From: an uncultured Granulicatella sp.
GTDB lineage: Bacteria; Bacillota; Bacilli; Lactobacillales; Aerococcaceae
NCBI GenBank assembly: GCA_934193545.1
Contig: CAKPVL010000030.1
Coordinates: 1-17,323, forward strand
Direction: 5' to 3'
Length of the DNA stretch: 17,323 nt
Part shown: in pieces, positions 1 through 7,945 of the stretch
Layout of the letters: each line of letters starts with the position of its first letter
Position numbering within the stretch: the stretch's first letter is position 1
Notes under the pieces: generated by a model
What the model saw: only the letters and a program-made list of their open reading frames with translations
Told to the model about the DNA's origin: nothing
Databases searched by the model: none
Position numbers and translations under genes: made by a program

Positions 1-14
1 AGCGAACGTTCGCT
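1..14. promoter_or_regulatory. Perfect 14-bp palindrome at window edge, possible operator
   Basis: AGCGAACGTTCGCT equals its own reverse complement. The bases just inside it (CA at 15-16) would extend the palindrome if TG precedes the window, which cannot be seen. It lies just downstream of a leftward promoter-like element (28-56), the usual place for a repressor operator of the TetR kind. It is not a LexA box, which needs GAAC-N4-GTTC. It could equally be a hairpin in the leader of the outside gene. The palindrome is seen; the operator role is inferred. Confidence 0.35.
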
Positions 15-27
15 CAACAGTGATATT

Positions 28-56
28 AATTTATCATAACTGATAACCAATTTCAA
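28..56 (-). promoter_or_regulatory. Putative sigma-A promoter facing left, out of the window
   Basis: Read on the minus strand, TTGAAA (51-56) and TAAATT (28-33) are separated by exactly 17 bases. The -35 matches consensus at 5 of 6 positions and the -10 at 4 of 6. It starts downstream of the prkC terminator, so it would drive a separate gene left of position 1. The AT-rich setting makes chance matches likely. Confidence 0.35.
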
Positions 57-105
57 CTGAAATGACTAAGAAAATTTTAGATATTTTATTCTTCTATAAA
101 AATTC

Positions 106-138
106 AAAAAAGAGCCTAGGTTACATGAACCTAGACTC
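106..138 (-). terminator. Rho-independent terminator after prkC
   Basis: On the minus strand an 11-bp stem (arms 112-122 and 128-138, one G-U pair) closes a 5-base loop and is followed by six T (106-111). It sits 11 bases past the prkC stop and marks the end of the priA-prkC operon. Confidence 0.9.
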
Positions 139-149
139 TCATATATACT

Positions 150-2129
150 CTATTGTACAACTCCCGTATCGATTGCTACACCATCTCTTTTAATGACGTA
201 TTTACCACTTGGAACTTGATTGTTAAACGTAAAATCAATAGTTACACTTGTGGTTTCAGAAATCTTGAAAGTACGATACGCAGTATTCAAATTATTGTTT
301 GCATCTTGAATAAAGATTTCAACTGTATTTTGTTTTGCTTCTTGGGTATTTGACCCAGAGTTCGCATTATTATTGTTGTTATTATTTGTCTTCTTCGCTT
401 GATAAGGAATCGTGAATTGGCGAGATACTACTCGTTCTCCTTTTCCTTTTGAGATGACAACTGTTAATGTATCACCTTTTTTAAGAGCTGTGCCTTCTGC
501 TGGTGATTGTTTAATAACAGTATCTGCTGTTTCATTACTATTTTCTTCAGAAATTTGTAACTTCAAGCCATGTTCTTTCGCGTAGTCTTCAACGCCTGAA
601 CGTGAATAACCTTTTAAGTTGATTAACGTTACTGGTTCTTTTCCTTTAGATACGGTTAAAACCATTTTTGTATCTTTAGCGACTACTTTTTCACCTTTAG
701 CAACACTTTGTTCCATTACCTTACCAGACTCTACAGTATCTGAATAACTTTCTTTCTTCTCTACTGCGATTCCTAGTTTTTGCAAGGCTGCTTTGGCTTC
801 ATCGAAAGTTTTGCCGGTATAATCTCCGACTTCAACGGTGTCTTTACCAGCACTTACTTTTAACACCACTTTAGATTTTTCTTTTACAGAACTTCCTGCC
901 TTAGGGTTCGTCTCTACAACTTTCCCTTCTTCGACAGTGTCCGACTTCACTTTTTGCACATCTGACACTTCAAGGTTCGCATCCGCTAATTTTACTTTTG
1001 CATCTGCTTCAGTAAGGTTCGTTACATCTGGAACTTTTACGTCTTTTGGAGAAGTTTGAATAAATGCATAGATAGTTCCAGCACTAATGATGATAAATAG
1101 TAGCAATAAGATCCATGGCCATTTCTTTTTCTTCTTCTTTTTAGGTTCCTCTTGAACCACTTTCTTCTCTTCGTCAAATTGAATTTCAGGAACTTCCTTA
1201 CTTGTTGCTGGTACCTTACGAGGGATTGGGCCTGTCGTAATTGGTTGCAACACCTTTGTTTCCTGACTGAAAGCAGTCGGCTTAAACATTGGTTCGTGTA
1301 AACGTTCTGGATTTAAGCATGTTTGTAAATCTTCCAACATTTCATAGCAACTGCTGTAACGATCAAGTGGTTCTTTCGCTGTCGCCTTCAACACCACATT
1401 TTCTAAGCTTTGTGGCACTGTTGGTAACATCTGTGAAATTCGAGGAAGTGGCTCTTGGAAATGTTTCAACGCGATTGAAACTGCTGATTCTCCTTCAAAA
1501 GGAACTTCACCGACTAATAACTCATACAATACGATACCGAGTGCATATATATCACTGCGGATTGTTGCCATTCCACCTCTTGCCTGTTCAGGAGATAAAT
1601 AATGAACAGAACCAAGCAATGTATTTGTTTGTGTTAAAGACGTTTCAGAAAGTGCAATTGCAATTCCAAAGTCTGTAATCTTCACATTACCTTCTCTATC
1701 GATTAAGATGTTTTGAGGTTTGATATCGCGGTGAATGATTCGATTTTGGTGAGCGAGCTCAATCGCTGAAACGATTTGTGTCATAATACGAACGGCTTCA
1801 CGTGGTGGAAGAGGTCCTCTCTCGCGAATGTACTCTTTCAAATCCGTTCCTTCAACGTATTCCATTACAATGTAATTTGTTCCGTCTTCTTCTCCAACAT
1901 CATATACACTTACAATATTTGGATGGACTAATTGTGTTGCTGATTGCGCTTCTCTTTGGAAACGTCTCATCGCTGCTTCATTTGTATGGAAGTCTAAGCG
2001 CAACACTTTTACTGCCACGGGTCTTTCTAGAATTAAATCTTGTGCTAAATATACAGTGGCCATTCCACCTGTCCCGATATGAGACTTGATTTTATAGCGA
2101 CCACCAACTGTTTTTCCTGGTGCAATCAT
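150..2129 (-). CDS. prkC: PASTA-domain membrane Ser/Thr protein kinase PrkC/StkP
   Basis: Hanks-type kinase that phosphorylates cell-division, cell-wall and translation proteins in response to muropeptides or lipid II. The 659-residue protein shows a cytoplasmic kinase domain (about 11-270) with glycine loop GTGGMA (19-24), ATP-binding K41, catalytic HRDIKPQN (133-140), DFG (153-155) and a Ser/Thr-rich activation loop before SPEQ (179-182). Seven lysines (330-336) precede one membrane helix (about 337-357). Outside follow three PASTA repeats (about 363-428, 431-496, 499-563), an Asn run (582-588) and a C-terminal beta-rich segment (about 600-659) like the Ig-like end of B. subtilis PrkC (inferred from layout). 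Repeats 2 and 3 are degenerate in the usual Pro-x-Val start. The ATG overlaps the stp stop as ATGA, with GGAGG inside stp, so kinase and phosphatase are translationally coupled. It is the last gene of the operon. Confidence 0.96.
   Translation of the reverse strand: MIAPGKTVGGRYKIKSHIGTGGMATVYLAQDLILERPVAVKVLRLDFHTNEAAMRRFQREAQSATQLVHPNIVSVYDVGEEDGTNYIVMEYVEGTDLKEYIRERGPLPPREAVRIMTQIVSAIELAHQNRIIHRDIKPQNILIDREGNVKITDFGIAIALSETSLTQTNTLLGSVHYLSPEQARGGMATIRSDIYALGIVLYELLVGEVPFEGESAVSIALKHFQEPLPRISQMLPTVPQSLENVVLKATAKEPLDRYSSCYEMLEDLQTCLNPERLHEPMFKPTAFSQETKVLQPITTGPIPRKVPATSKEVPEIQFDEEKKVVQEEPKKKKKKKWPWILLLLFIIISAGTIYAFIQTSPKDVKVPDVTNLTEADAKVKLADANLEVSDVQKVKSDTVEEGKVVETNPKAGSSVKEKSKVVLKVSAGKDTVEVGDYTGKTFDEAKAALQKLGIAVEKKESYSDTVESGKVMEQSVAKGEKVVAKDTKMVLTVSKGKEPVTLINLKGYSRSGVEDYAKEHGLKLQISEENSNETADTVIKQSPAEGTALKKGDTLTVVISKGKGERVVSRQFTIPYQAKKTNNNNNNNANSGSNTQEAKQNTVEIFIQDANNNLNTAYRTFKISETTSVTIDFTFNNQVPSGKYVIKRDGVAIDTGVVQ
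366..386 (-). repeat. AAY trinucleotide run coding seven Asn in PrkC
   Basis: Seven consecutive AAT/AAC codons form a low-complexity tract in the linker between the third PASTA repeat and the C-terminal domain of PrkC. Such tracts can change length by slippage in steps of one codon without breaking the frame. Confidence 0.8.
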
Positions 2130-2875
2130 TCTTCTACCTCCTCCCTGGCAGTATATTTTGCAATCGCAACTGTAATGTTATCGCGACCGCCCGCTTCATT
2201 TGCAGCATCGACCGCTTTATTCGCTTGCGTTGTTACATCTGAATAATTCCCTAGGATTTCTTTAATATATTGATCTTCAACCATATTCGATAATCCATCT
2301 GAACAAAGGAAAATCGTGTCTCCATTTTTTAGACTCACTCTTACAAAATCAATCTGGACATTCAGTGTAATCCCTAAAGACTGCGTTACAATATTTCGTT
2401 GAGGGTGGCTTTTGGCTTCCTCTTCAGAAATCTCTCCAGATTTTAATAGCTCTTGTACGAGTGTATGATCTTCTGTCAATTGTTTCATTTGAAAATTGCG
2501 ATACAAATAAGCACGGCTATCACCGACGTTTGCAATTAACAATTCAGAACCGATCACTACGGCAACCACAATCGTTGTTCCCATTCCATCTAGCTCACGA
2601 TATTGATTCGCTTTTTGGAAAATACGATCATTTTCGGCCTGAATATTTTTAACGAGCCATTGATAAGCGGCTTCTGTATCCGTAATACTTTCTTCTTCCC
2701 AACGTTTTCCCAAATGCGATAATGCCATAGCACTTGCTACATCCCCAGCATTATGCCCGCCGATTCCGTCACACACAACAATCATCGGCACGTTTTGAGT
2801 ATTCAAAAAATATCCGGCAGCATCTTCATTTAAAGTACGTCTTTGTCCGACGTCACTTTTGATGGCTATCTCCAT
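2126..2875 (-). CDS. stp: PP2C-type protein phosphatase Stp/PrpC
   Basis: Metal-dependent Ser/Thr phosphatase that reverses phosphorylation by the adjacent PrkC. At 249 residues it has the normal length for this soluble, single-domain family. The PPM/PP2C motifs are complete: RxxNED (13-18, metal ligand D18), VCDGIGGHNAGD (34-45, ligand D36), GDSRAY (118-123), TEDHT (134-138), SDGLSNM (192-198, ligand D193) and GGRDNIT (229-235, ligand D232). No membrane segment is seen. AGGAGG (2882-2887) lies 6 bases before the ATG. The gene starts 21 bases after rsmB and its TGA overlaps the prkC ATG. In B. subtilis rlmN lies between rsmB and this gene; here there is no room for it. The name prpC or phpP would be equally correct. 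Confidence 0.96.
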   Translation of the reverse strand: MEIAIKSDVGQRRTLNEDAAGYFLNTQNVPMIVVCDGIGGHNAGDVASAMALSHLGKRWEEESITDTEAAYQWLVKNIQAENDRIFQKANQYRELDGMGTTIVVAVVIGSELLIANVGDSRAYLYRNFQMKQLTEDHTLVQELLKSGEISEEEAKSHPQRNIVTQSLGITLNVQIDFVRVSLKNGDTIFLCSDGLSNMVEDQYIKEILGNYSDVTTQANKAVDAANEAGGRDNITVAIAKYTAREEVEE

Positions 2876-2896
2876 ATTTTTCCTCCTGTTGCGAAT

Positions 2897-4219
2897 TTAT
2901 TTTCTTACCATTCTCGCGATGAAAAATCCATCTGTATGATATTCATGCGGTAAAATCGTAAGCATCGGATTTTCCTTTGTACAACCAAACTCTTCGATTG
3001 GTTGTAATTCGAATTCCGGATGTTCTCGTAAAAAGTTATGGACTACTTCTTCATTTTCACCTTTGTTAATTGTACAAGTTGAATAGATGAGTTTTCCACC
3101 TTTCTTTACCATTGTAGCAATTGCAGACAAAATTTCCAACTGTATTTTTGTTAATTTTGTTAAATCTTCACTATTTTTTGTGTATTTTATATCTGGTTTA
3201 CGACGCATCAATCCCAATCCAGAGCATGGTGCATCTACAAAAACCGCGTCAAAGCTTTCTTCTTTGAATAGTTCGCCAACTTTTCTAGCATCGAGTGCAT
3301 GAGTCTGAATTCTGTCTTCTACTCCTAAACGTTTTGCGTTTTGATGAATCTTGCGTAATTTATTTTCATGTAAATCCAACGCTTCTACAAGCCCGCCCTC
3401 TTTGGCTACTAAGTAACTTGCAAAATGAGTGGTTTTCCCTCCAGGAGCAGCACAAGTATCGAGCACCTTATCTCCAGGATGTAAGTCCCCTACTTGAGCC
3501 ACTAATGAAGAAGACTCATCTTGAACAGTAACCATTCCATCTTTGAAGGCTTTCGATTGTAGTAAATCTCCTTCTTCAACAATCACTGCTCGAGGAGACA
3601 ACTTGCTCGGTTGAACCGTAACCGCTTCTTCTCTTAAAAGAGTTTGCACTTCATCAACCGACATCTCTGGATTTTGAATACGCGCACTTAAGTGAGGAGC
3701 AATATTTAAACTTGGGAAAATTTCTCTAGCCTCTTCTCCGTATTGTTCAAATAATAAATCCACAATCCAGCGTGGCATACTATATTCGACACTCAAACGT
3801 TCACGTTCATCTTTAATAGAAGAAACTCCATCGAACCCGGCACGTTGAACATTTCGAAGAACACCGTTGACGAATTTGGCAATCCCTTGATGGCCACGTT
3901 TCTTCGCAATTTGAACGGCTTCAAAAATAGCTGCATGATCAGGCACTCGGTCTAAATACGCCATTTGGTATACAGTCATTCGTAGGAGACTTAGCACCCA
4001 TAATTCCATTTTCTTTTGTTTCTCGATAAATGGTTTTAAATAGAAGTCTAATGTTAATTTACGTTGAATCGTTCCATAGAATAATTCCGTTAATAGCCCT
4101 CTATCTCTTGCATCCAATTTATGTTTTTGTAACACATTTTGAAAAGCAACTGTCGAGTACGCTTGGTTCTTTTCTACATTCGTTAATAATTCTACGCAAA
4201 TGTCACGTACATTACTCAT
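2897..4219 (-). CDS. rsmB: 16S rRNA (cytosine-967-C5)-methyltransferase RsmB
   Basis: Uses S-adenosylmethionine to methylate C967 (E. coli numbering) of 16S rRNA. The 440-residue protein has the family's standard two parts: an N-terminal NusB-like helical RNA-binding domain (about 1-130) and a C-terminal Rossmann methyltransferase. SAM-binding CAAPGGKTT is at 256-264, followed by EALDLHENKL (279-288). The two cysteines used by RNA m5C methyltransferases are present: C332 in DAPCSG and the nucleophile C382 in YSTCT. The ATG lies inside the end of fmt (8-base overlap), with GAGGG upstream in the fmt coding sequence, so translation is probably coupled to fmt. Also known as sun or sunL. Confidence 0.96.
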   Translation of the reverse strand: MSNVRDICVELLTNVEKNQAYSTVAFQNVLQKHKLDARDRGLLTELFYGTIQRKLTLDFYLKPFIEKQKKMELWVLSLLRMTVYQMAYLDRVPDHAAIFEAVQIAKKRGHQGIAKFVNGVLRNVQRAGFDGVSSIKDERERLSVEYSMPRWIVDLLFEQYGEEAREIFPSLNIAPHLSARIQNPEMSVDEVQTLLREEAVTVQPSKLSPRAVIVEEGDLLQSKAFKDGMVTVQDESSSLVAQVGDLHPGDKVLDTCAAPGGKTTHFASYLVAKEGGLVEALDLHENKLRKIHQNAKRLGVEDRIQTHALDARKVGELFKEESFDAVFVDAPCSGLGLMRRKPDIKYTKNSEDLTKLTKIQLEILSAIATMVKKGGKLIYSTCTINKGENEEVVHNFLREHPEFELQPIEEFGCTKENPMLTILPHEYHTDGFFIARMVRK

Positions 4220-5168
4220 GGTTTAATCCCTCAAAAATCGCATCATCCTTCAACAATTCTGAAAATCCATTCATAAATGCCTTCGCATCCATTTGTGCTT
4301 TTCCTGCTGGTTGAAGACGTGTAATCTCAAGAACCGTTCCGCCTCCGCAAGCAACATACAGACGTCCGCCATCTACAAATAAGCTACCTGGTGCTTTAGT
4401 AGTTTGTTTATCTGTTAAAGCAACACCCCACATCTTCACACGATTTCCATTTAAAATCGTAAATGAAGTTGGCCATGGACGTAAGCCACGTACGAAGCAA
4501 TCCACTTCAGTCGCTGTTTTATTCCAGTCAATTTGCTCTTGCTCTCTGGAAATATTTGGAGAGAACGATACGAGCGCTTCATCTTGTTCTACTTCAGTAA
4601 TCGTTCCAGCAAATAACGCTGGTAATGTTTCGATTAGTAAATCCGCTCCAACGACGCTTAATTTTTCAAACATACTAGCCACATCGTCTTCGCCAGTAAT
4701 TGGAATGGCGCGTTGTGAAATAATCGCACCCGCATCCATTTTTGCAACCATTCGCATAATTGTTACGCCAGTTTCTTTGTCCCCGTTGATAATTGCATAA
4801 TGGATTGGAGCTCCACCACGATATTTTGGTAAGAGTGACGCGTGAACGTTCACCGCACCAAAACGTGGGAAGTTTAAAAACTTTGTTGGCAAGAATTGAC
4901 CATAAGCTGCCGTTACAATTAAATCTGCATCTAGTTGCATCAACTCTTCCAATTCCTGCGACCCACTTAATTTTTCTGGTTGGTAAACAGGAATATCATG
5001 CTCCAATGCCACAACCTTTACAGGAGTTGGTGTAATGATTTTCTTACGTCCAGCTGCACGGTCAGGTTGTGTAACAACAGCAATCACTTCAACTGTTTCA
5101 TCTTCAATTAATCGTTTCAAAACACCTGTTGAAAACTCAGGCGTTCCCATAAAAATAACTTTCTTCAT
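4212..5168 (-). CDS. fmt: Methionyl-tRNA formyltransferase
   Basis: Transfers a formyl group from 10-formyltetrahydrofolate to methionyl-initiator-tRNA. The 318 residues match the family length. The N-terminal catalytic Rossmann domain (about 1-205) carries NVHASLLPKYRGGAP (107-121), giving catalytic N107 and H109, and D145 in KMDAGAI. The C-terminal tRNA-binding barrel (about 206-310) contains FVRGLRPWPTSF (225-236). AGAGGTG (5173-5179) overlaps the priA stop codon, and the ATG is 9 bases past priA, so fmt depends on the priA transcript. In many Firmicutes def (peptide deformylase) lies next to fmt; here it does not. Confidence 0.97.
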   Translation of the reverse strand: MKKVIFMGTPEFSTGVLKRLIEDETVEVIAVVTQPDRAAGRKKIITPTPVKVVALEHDIPVYQPEKLSGSQELEELMQLDADLIVTAAYGQFLPTKFLNFPRFGAVNVHASLLPKYRGGAPIHYAIINGDKETGVTIMRMVAKMDAGAIISQRAIPITGEDDVASMFEKLSVVGADLLIETLPALFAGTITEVEQDEALVSFSPNISREQEQIDWNKTATEVDCFVRGLRPWPTSFTILNGNRVKMWGVALTDKQTTKAPGSLFVDGGRLYVACGGGTVLEITRLQPAGKAQMDAKAFMNGFSELLKDDAIFEGLNHE

Positions 5169-5177
5169 TTTTCACCT

Positions 5178-7583
5178 CTATAAGAAATGTTGTGGTTCCA
5201 TATCAATCGTCATAAGCAATTTCTTCGAACCGACTTCTTGTGTTTCCATCATCAATTGTTCTAAGAACTCTTGCAATTGCGGTTCATTTTTGTATTTCAC
5301 AATAATTTGGAAATAATAACGATTATTCATTCGCGCAATCGATTTCGCAGTCGGACCTAAGACAACTGCATTCGGCGACACATTCGCCTTCAACGCCTTA
5401 TGCACTTCGATGGCTTTCTTCAACGCCACTCCTTCTTCTTCACTCGAGAAAGTAATCATCGTTGTAAAGAAGTACGGTGGATAGTTGGCCATATGACGCA
5501 TCCGCATTTCCGTTTCAAAGAATCGTTCATATTGATGTCCTTGTGCTAATTGAATCGCGTAATGCGTTGGATTATAAGTTTGAATAAATACTTCACCTGG
5601 TTTATCCCCACGACCGGCACGTCCTGAAACTTGAGTGAGTAGTTGGAATGTTTTTTCCGAACTTCTAAAATCAGGAATGTTCAGCGCCGTATCCGCATTA
5701 ATAACACCCACAAGTGTTACGTTTGGATAATCAAGCCCCTTTGCAATCATCTGAGTCCCAATTAAAATATCCGCTTCTTGATTTTCGAACTGCTTCAAGA
5801 TAGCTTCATGTTGCCCTTTTCGTCTTGTCGTATCCACGTCCATACGCACAATGCGAGCGTCTGGGAACACTTCTTGCAATTCTTCTTGCACCTTCTGCGT
5901 TCCTGTTCCAAAATAACGAATTTGTCGACTATGACATTTCGGACAGAAATTAGGAATATGTTCTTCATGACCACAATAGTGACATTTCATACTTCTTGTA
6001 TCCATATGAAGCGTTAATGAAATATCGCAATTCGGACATTCCAATACCGTTCCACAATCACGACAAAGTACAAAAGAAGAATATCCGCGTCGGTTTAAGA
6101 GCAACACACTTTGCTCTCCTCGTTCTAATCGTTTTTCGATGGCATCTAATAACGTCTTCGAAAATGATCCTTTTTGATGAACGAATTCTGTTCTCATATC
6201 AATTAAATGAACTTCTGGTAATAGTTGCGCCTGTGCACGTTTCGTTAATCGTAGTAGTGTATACACTCCCTTTTGTGCACGCGCACGGGACTCAAGACTT
6301 GGAGTCGCACTTCCTAACACCACTGGGCAGTGATGATATTCCCCACGCCAAATCGCGACATCGCGAGCGTGGTATCTTGGAGATTCATCTTGTTTATACG
6401 TTGCTTCGTGTTCTTCATCTAAAATAATAATTCCGATGTTTTCTAATGGAGCAAAGACTGAAGAACGAGCACCGACCACTATGTCTGCTTCCTTATTCTT
6501 AATCTTACGCCATTCATCGTATTTTTCACCGACACTTAGCCCACTATGAAGCACCGCTACTCGGTCCCCAAAGCGCGACTTGAATCGGTCTACCATTTGA
6601 GGAGTCAATGCGATTTCTGGAACGAGCATCATCGCGCTCTTTCCTTTTTCAATGACTTCCCCAATCCATTGTAAGTACACTTCTGTTTTTCCAGAACCTG
6701 TAACACCTTCTAATAAGTACACTTTTGATGTGTCTGTATCGATGGATTCTTCTTTCACTCGGTCAAACGCCACTTGTTGTTCAGGATTTAACTGGAATGG
6801 AGCGCTCTTTTTAAAGACTCTTCCTTTATATGGATCACGGTTCACTTCTTTTTGAACAATCGTAATCCAATTACGTTCTACTGCGAATTTCAAATCGGCC
6901 GTTGTAAAATCTGTGTCCTCTAAGAAACGTCTTTTTTCGATTTCCATCACTTCCATCGAAGCGAGCGTCTTTAAGAGCGCTACTTTTTTCTTCGCGCGCG
7001 CAGAGATTGTTGGAATAAACTCCTCATACTCTTGCATTACATAATTCAATCGAATCCAGTCTTCTGTTTTTACCTTCGCACGGTCTTTAACAACCGTCTC
7101 GATAACTACAGCTCCTTCTTTCTTCAACTTCATTAGTCGTTTTACATGTTCCTGAGGCAAGTCATCCGTATAAAGCAAAGTATTTTCGTAATGGAAAATT
7201 TCTCGAAACACATCTTCATGGTCTTTGGGATTCACTAATACAAATCGTTTTTCATAATTGGATTTCAACATCGCTGGAAGCATCGTTTGATAGCATTGAA
7301 TAAGGAAGGCATGAACCTTCTTCGATAAATACGCTCCAAGCTCTATCATCTCTGGTGACAAGACGGGATCTAAATCCATTAAATGCAAAATATCTTTTAC
7401 TTCCCCGTCAAAATCTACTTCATCACTAAGCGCTAGTACGAATCCAGAAATACTACGTCCACCAAACGGAACCGCAACACGCATCCCGACTTCAATACTC
7501 TCTTGTAGATTTTCTGGGACATGATAATCAAACGGTCGATTCACTTGAATGACCGGAACGTCAACGATTACTTTTGCATACAT
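5178..7583 (-). CDS. priA: Primosomal replication-restart helicase PriA
   Basis: A 3'-to-5' superfamily 2 helicase that recognises stalled forks and reloads the replicative helicase through the primosome. The 801-residue protein has an N-terminal fork-binding (3'BD) domain (about 1-105), a winged-helix segment, then the helicase core: Walker A GVTGSGKT (293-300, K299), Walker B DEEH (389-392), GSATPS (424-429), GTQMIAKG (609-616) and QVSGRAGRG (651-659). Eight zinc-binding cysteines are all present between the lobes (C507, C510, C516, C519, C534, C537, C547, C550). GGAGGTGA (7588-7595) sits just before the ATG. It is the first gene of the operon, with its own promoter. Many overlapping plus-strand reading frames here are shadows. 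Confidence 0.97.
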   Translation of the reverse strand: MYAKVIVDVPVIQVNRPFDYHVPENLQESIEVGMRVAVPFGGRSISGFVLALSDEVDFDGEVKDILHLMDLDPVLSPEMIELGAYLSKKVHAFLIQCYQTMLPAMLKSNYEKRFVLVNPKDHEDVFREIFHYENTLLYTDDLPQEHVKRLMKLKKEGAVVIETVVKDRAKVKTEDWIRLNYVMQEYEEFIPTISARAKKKVALLKTLASMEVMEIEKRRFLEDTDFTTADLKFAVERNWITIVQKEVNRDPYKGRVFKKSAPFQLNPEQQVAFDRVKEESIDTDTSKVYLLEGVTGSGKTEVYLQWIGEVIEKGKSAMMLVPEIALTPQMVDRFKSRFGDRVAVLHSGLSVGEKYDEWRKIKNKEADIVVGARSSVFAPLENIGIIILDEEHEATYKQDESPRYHARDVAIWRGEYHHCPVVLGSATPSLESRARAQKGVYTLLRLTKRAQAQLLPEVHLIDMRTEFVHQKGSFSKTLLDAIEKRLERGEQSVLLLNRRGYSSFVLCRDCGTVLECPNCDISLTLHMDTRSMKCHYCGHEEHIPNFCPKCHSRQIRYFGTGTQKVQEELQEVFPDARIVRMDVDTTRRKGQHEAILKQFENQEADILIGTQMIAKGLDYPNVTLVGVINADTALNIPDFRSSEKTFQLLTQVSGRAGRGDKPGEVFIQTYNPTHYAIQLAQGHQYERFFETEMRMRHMANYPPYFFTTMITFSSEEEGVALKKAIEVHKALKANVSPNAVVLGPTAKSIARMNNRYYFQIIVKYKNEPQLQEFLEQLMMETQEVGSKKLLMTIDMEPQHFL

Positions 7584-7613
7584 CTTCTCACCTCCAAAAT
7601 AGTTTTACTACTC

Positions 7614-7622
7614 ATTATACCA
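7614..7622 (-). promoter_or_regulatory. Extended -10 promoter of the priA-fmt-rsmB-stp-prkC operon
   Basis: The minus strand reads TGGTATAAT: a perfect TATAAT (7614-7619) with the TG extension. No good -35 lies at the right distance, as is common for extended -10 promoters. The start point would be near 7607, giving a leader of about 24 bases that holds little besides the priA ribosome binding site. It follows directly on the rpoZ terminator. Confidence 0.75.
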
Positions 7623-7674
7623 TAATGCACTTTAATTTGTTGTCGCTTGCTCTACACTTCAAAACTACGAAAAC

Positions 7675-7701
7675 AAAAAAGCCAAGGGAGTTTCCCTTGA
7701 C
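7675..7701 (-). terminator. Rho-independent terminator after rpoZ
   Basis: On the minus strand a 9-bp stem (arms 7693-7701 and 7681-7689, one G-U pair) with a 3-base loop is followed by TTTTTT (7675-7680). It begins 11 bases past the rpoZ stop and separates gmk-rpoZ from priA, though partial read-through is possible. Confidence 0.87.
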
Positions 7702-7712
7702 TATAAATTTGA

Positions 7713-7928
7713 TTATACGTGTTCAGGTTTGCTGTCTTCACGAATTGTTAAGTCACCAGCAACAACTTCTTCCAACGCACGACCTACATTTTTATGTGAT
7801 TCGTAGTGTTCTAACATTGGTGGTTCATGGTGGTGTAACTCATGTGCACGTTTGCTTGATAAAATAACTAATGAATATTTTGAATCGATTTTTTTCAATA
7901 ATTTATCGATTGATGGATATAACATCAT
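7713..7928 (-). CDS. rpoZ: RNA polymerase omega subunit
   Basis: Small subunit that wraps the C-terminal part of beta-prime and helps assemble RNA polymerase. The 71-residue product has the conserved opening PSIDKLLKKIDSKYSLVILSS (5-25) followed by KRAHEL (26-31), the signature of Firmicutes omega; the rest is the usual variable acidic tail. Two ATG codons stand in a row. The first is chosen because GAGGG lies 9 bases upstream of it; starting at the second would remove one Met and put the site at 12 bases. It starts 17 bases after gmk and is cotranscribed with it. A terminator follows. Confidence 0.95.
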   Translation of the reverse strand: MMLYPSIDKLLKKIDSKYSLVILSSKRAHELHHHEPPMLEHYESHKNVGRALEEVVAGDLTIREDSKPEHV

Positions 7929-7945
7929 AATGGTCTTCCCTCTTT

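Noticed and set aside
1..14. LexA/DinR box at the edge palindrome
   Set aside because: The Gram-positive SOS box needs GAAC and GTTC four bases apart; here the halves touch directly.
5996..6427. 143-codon open frame on the plus strand inside priA
   Set aside because: It lies opposite the conserved helicase and zinc-binding part of priA, resembles no family I know, and is explained as a shadow of priA codon use.
7574..7867. 97-codon plus-strand frame crossing the priA-rpoZ gap
   Set aside because: It runs antisense to the priA start, the rpoZ terminator and rpoZ itself, with no promoter or recognisable product.
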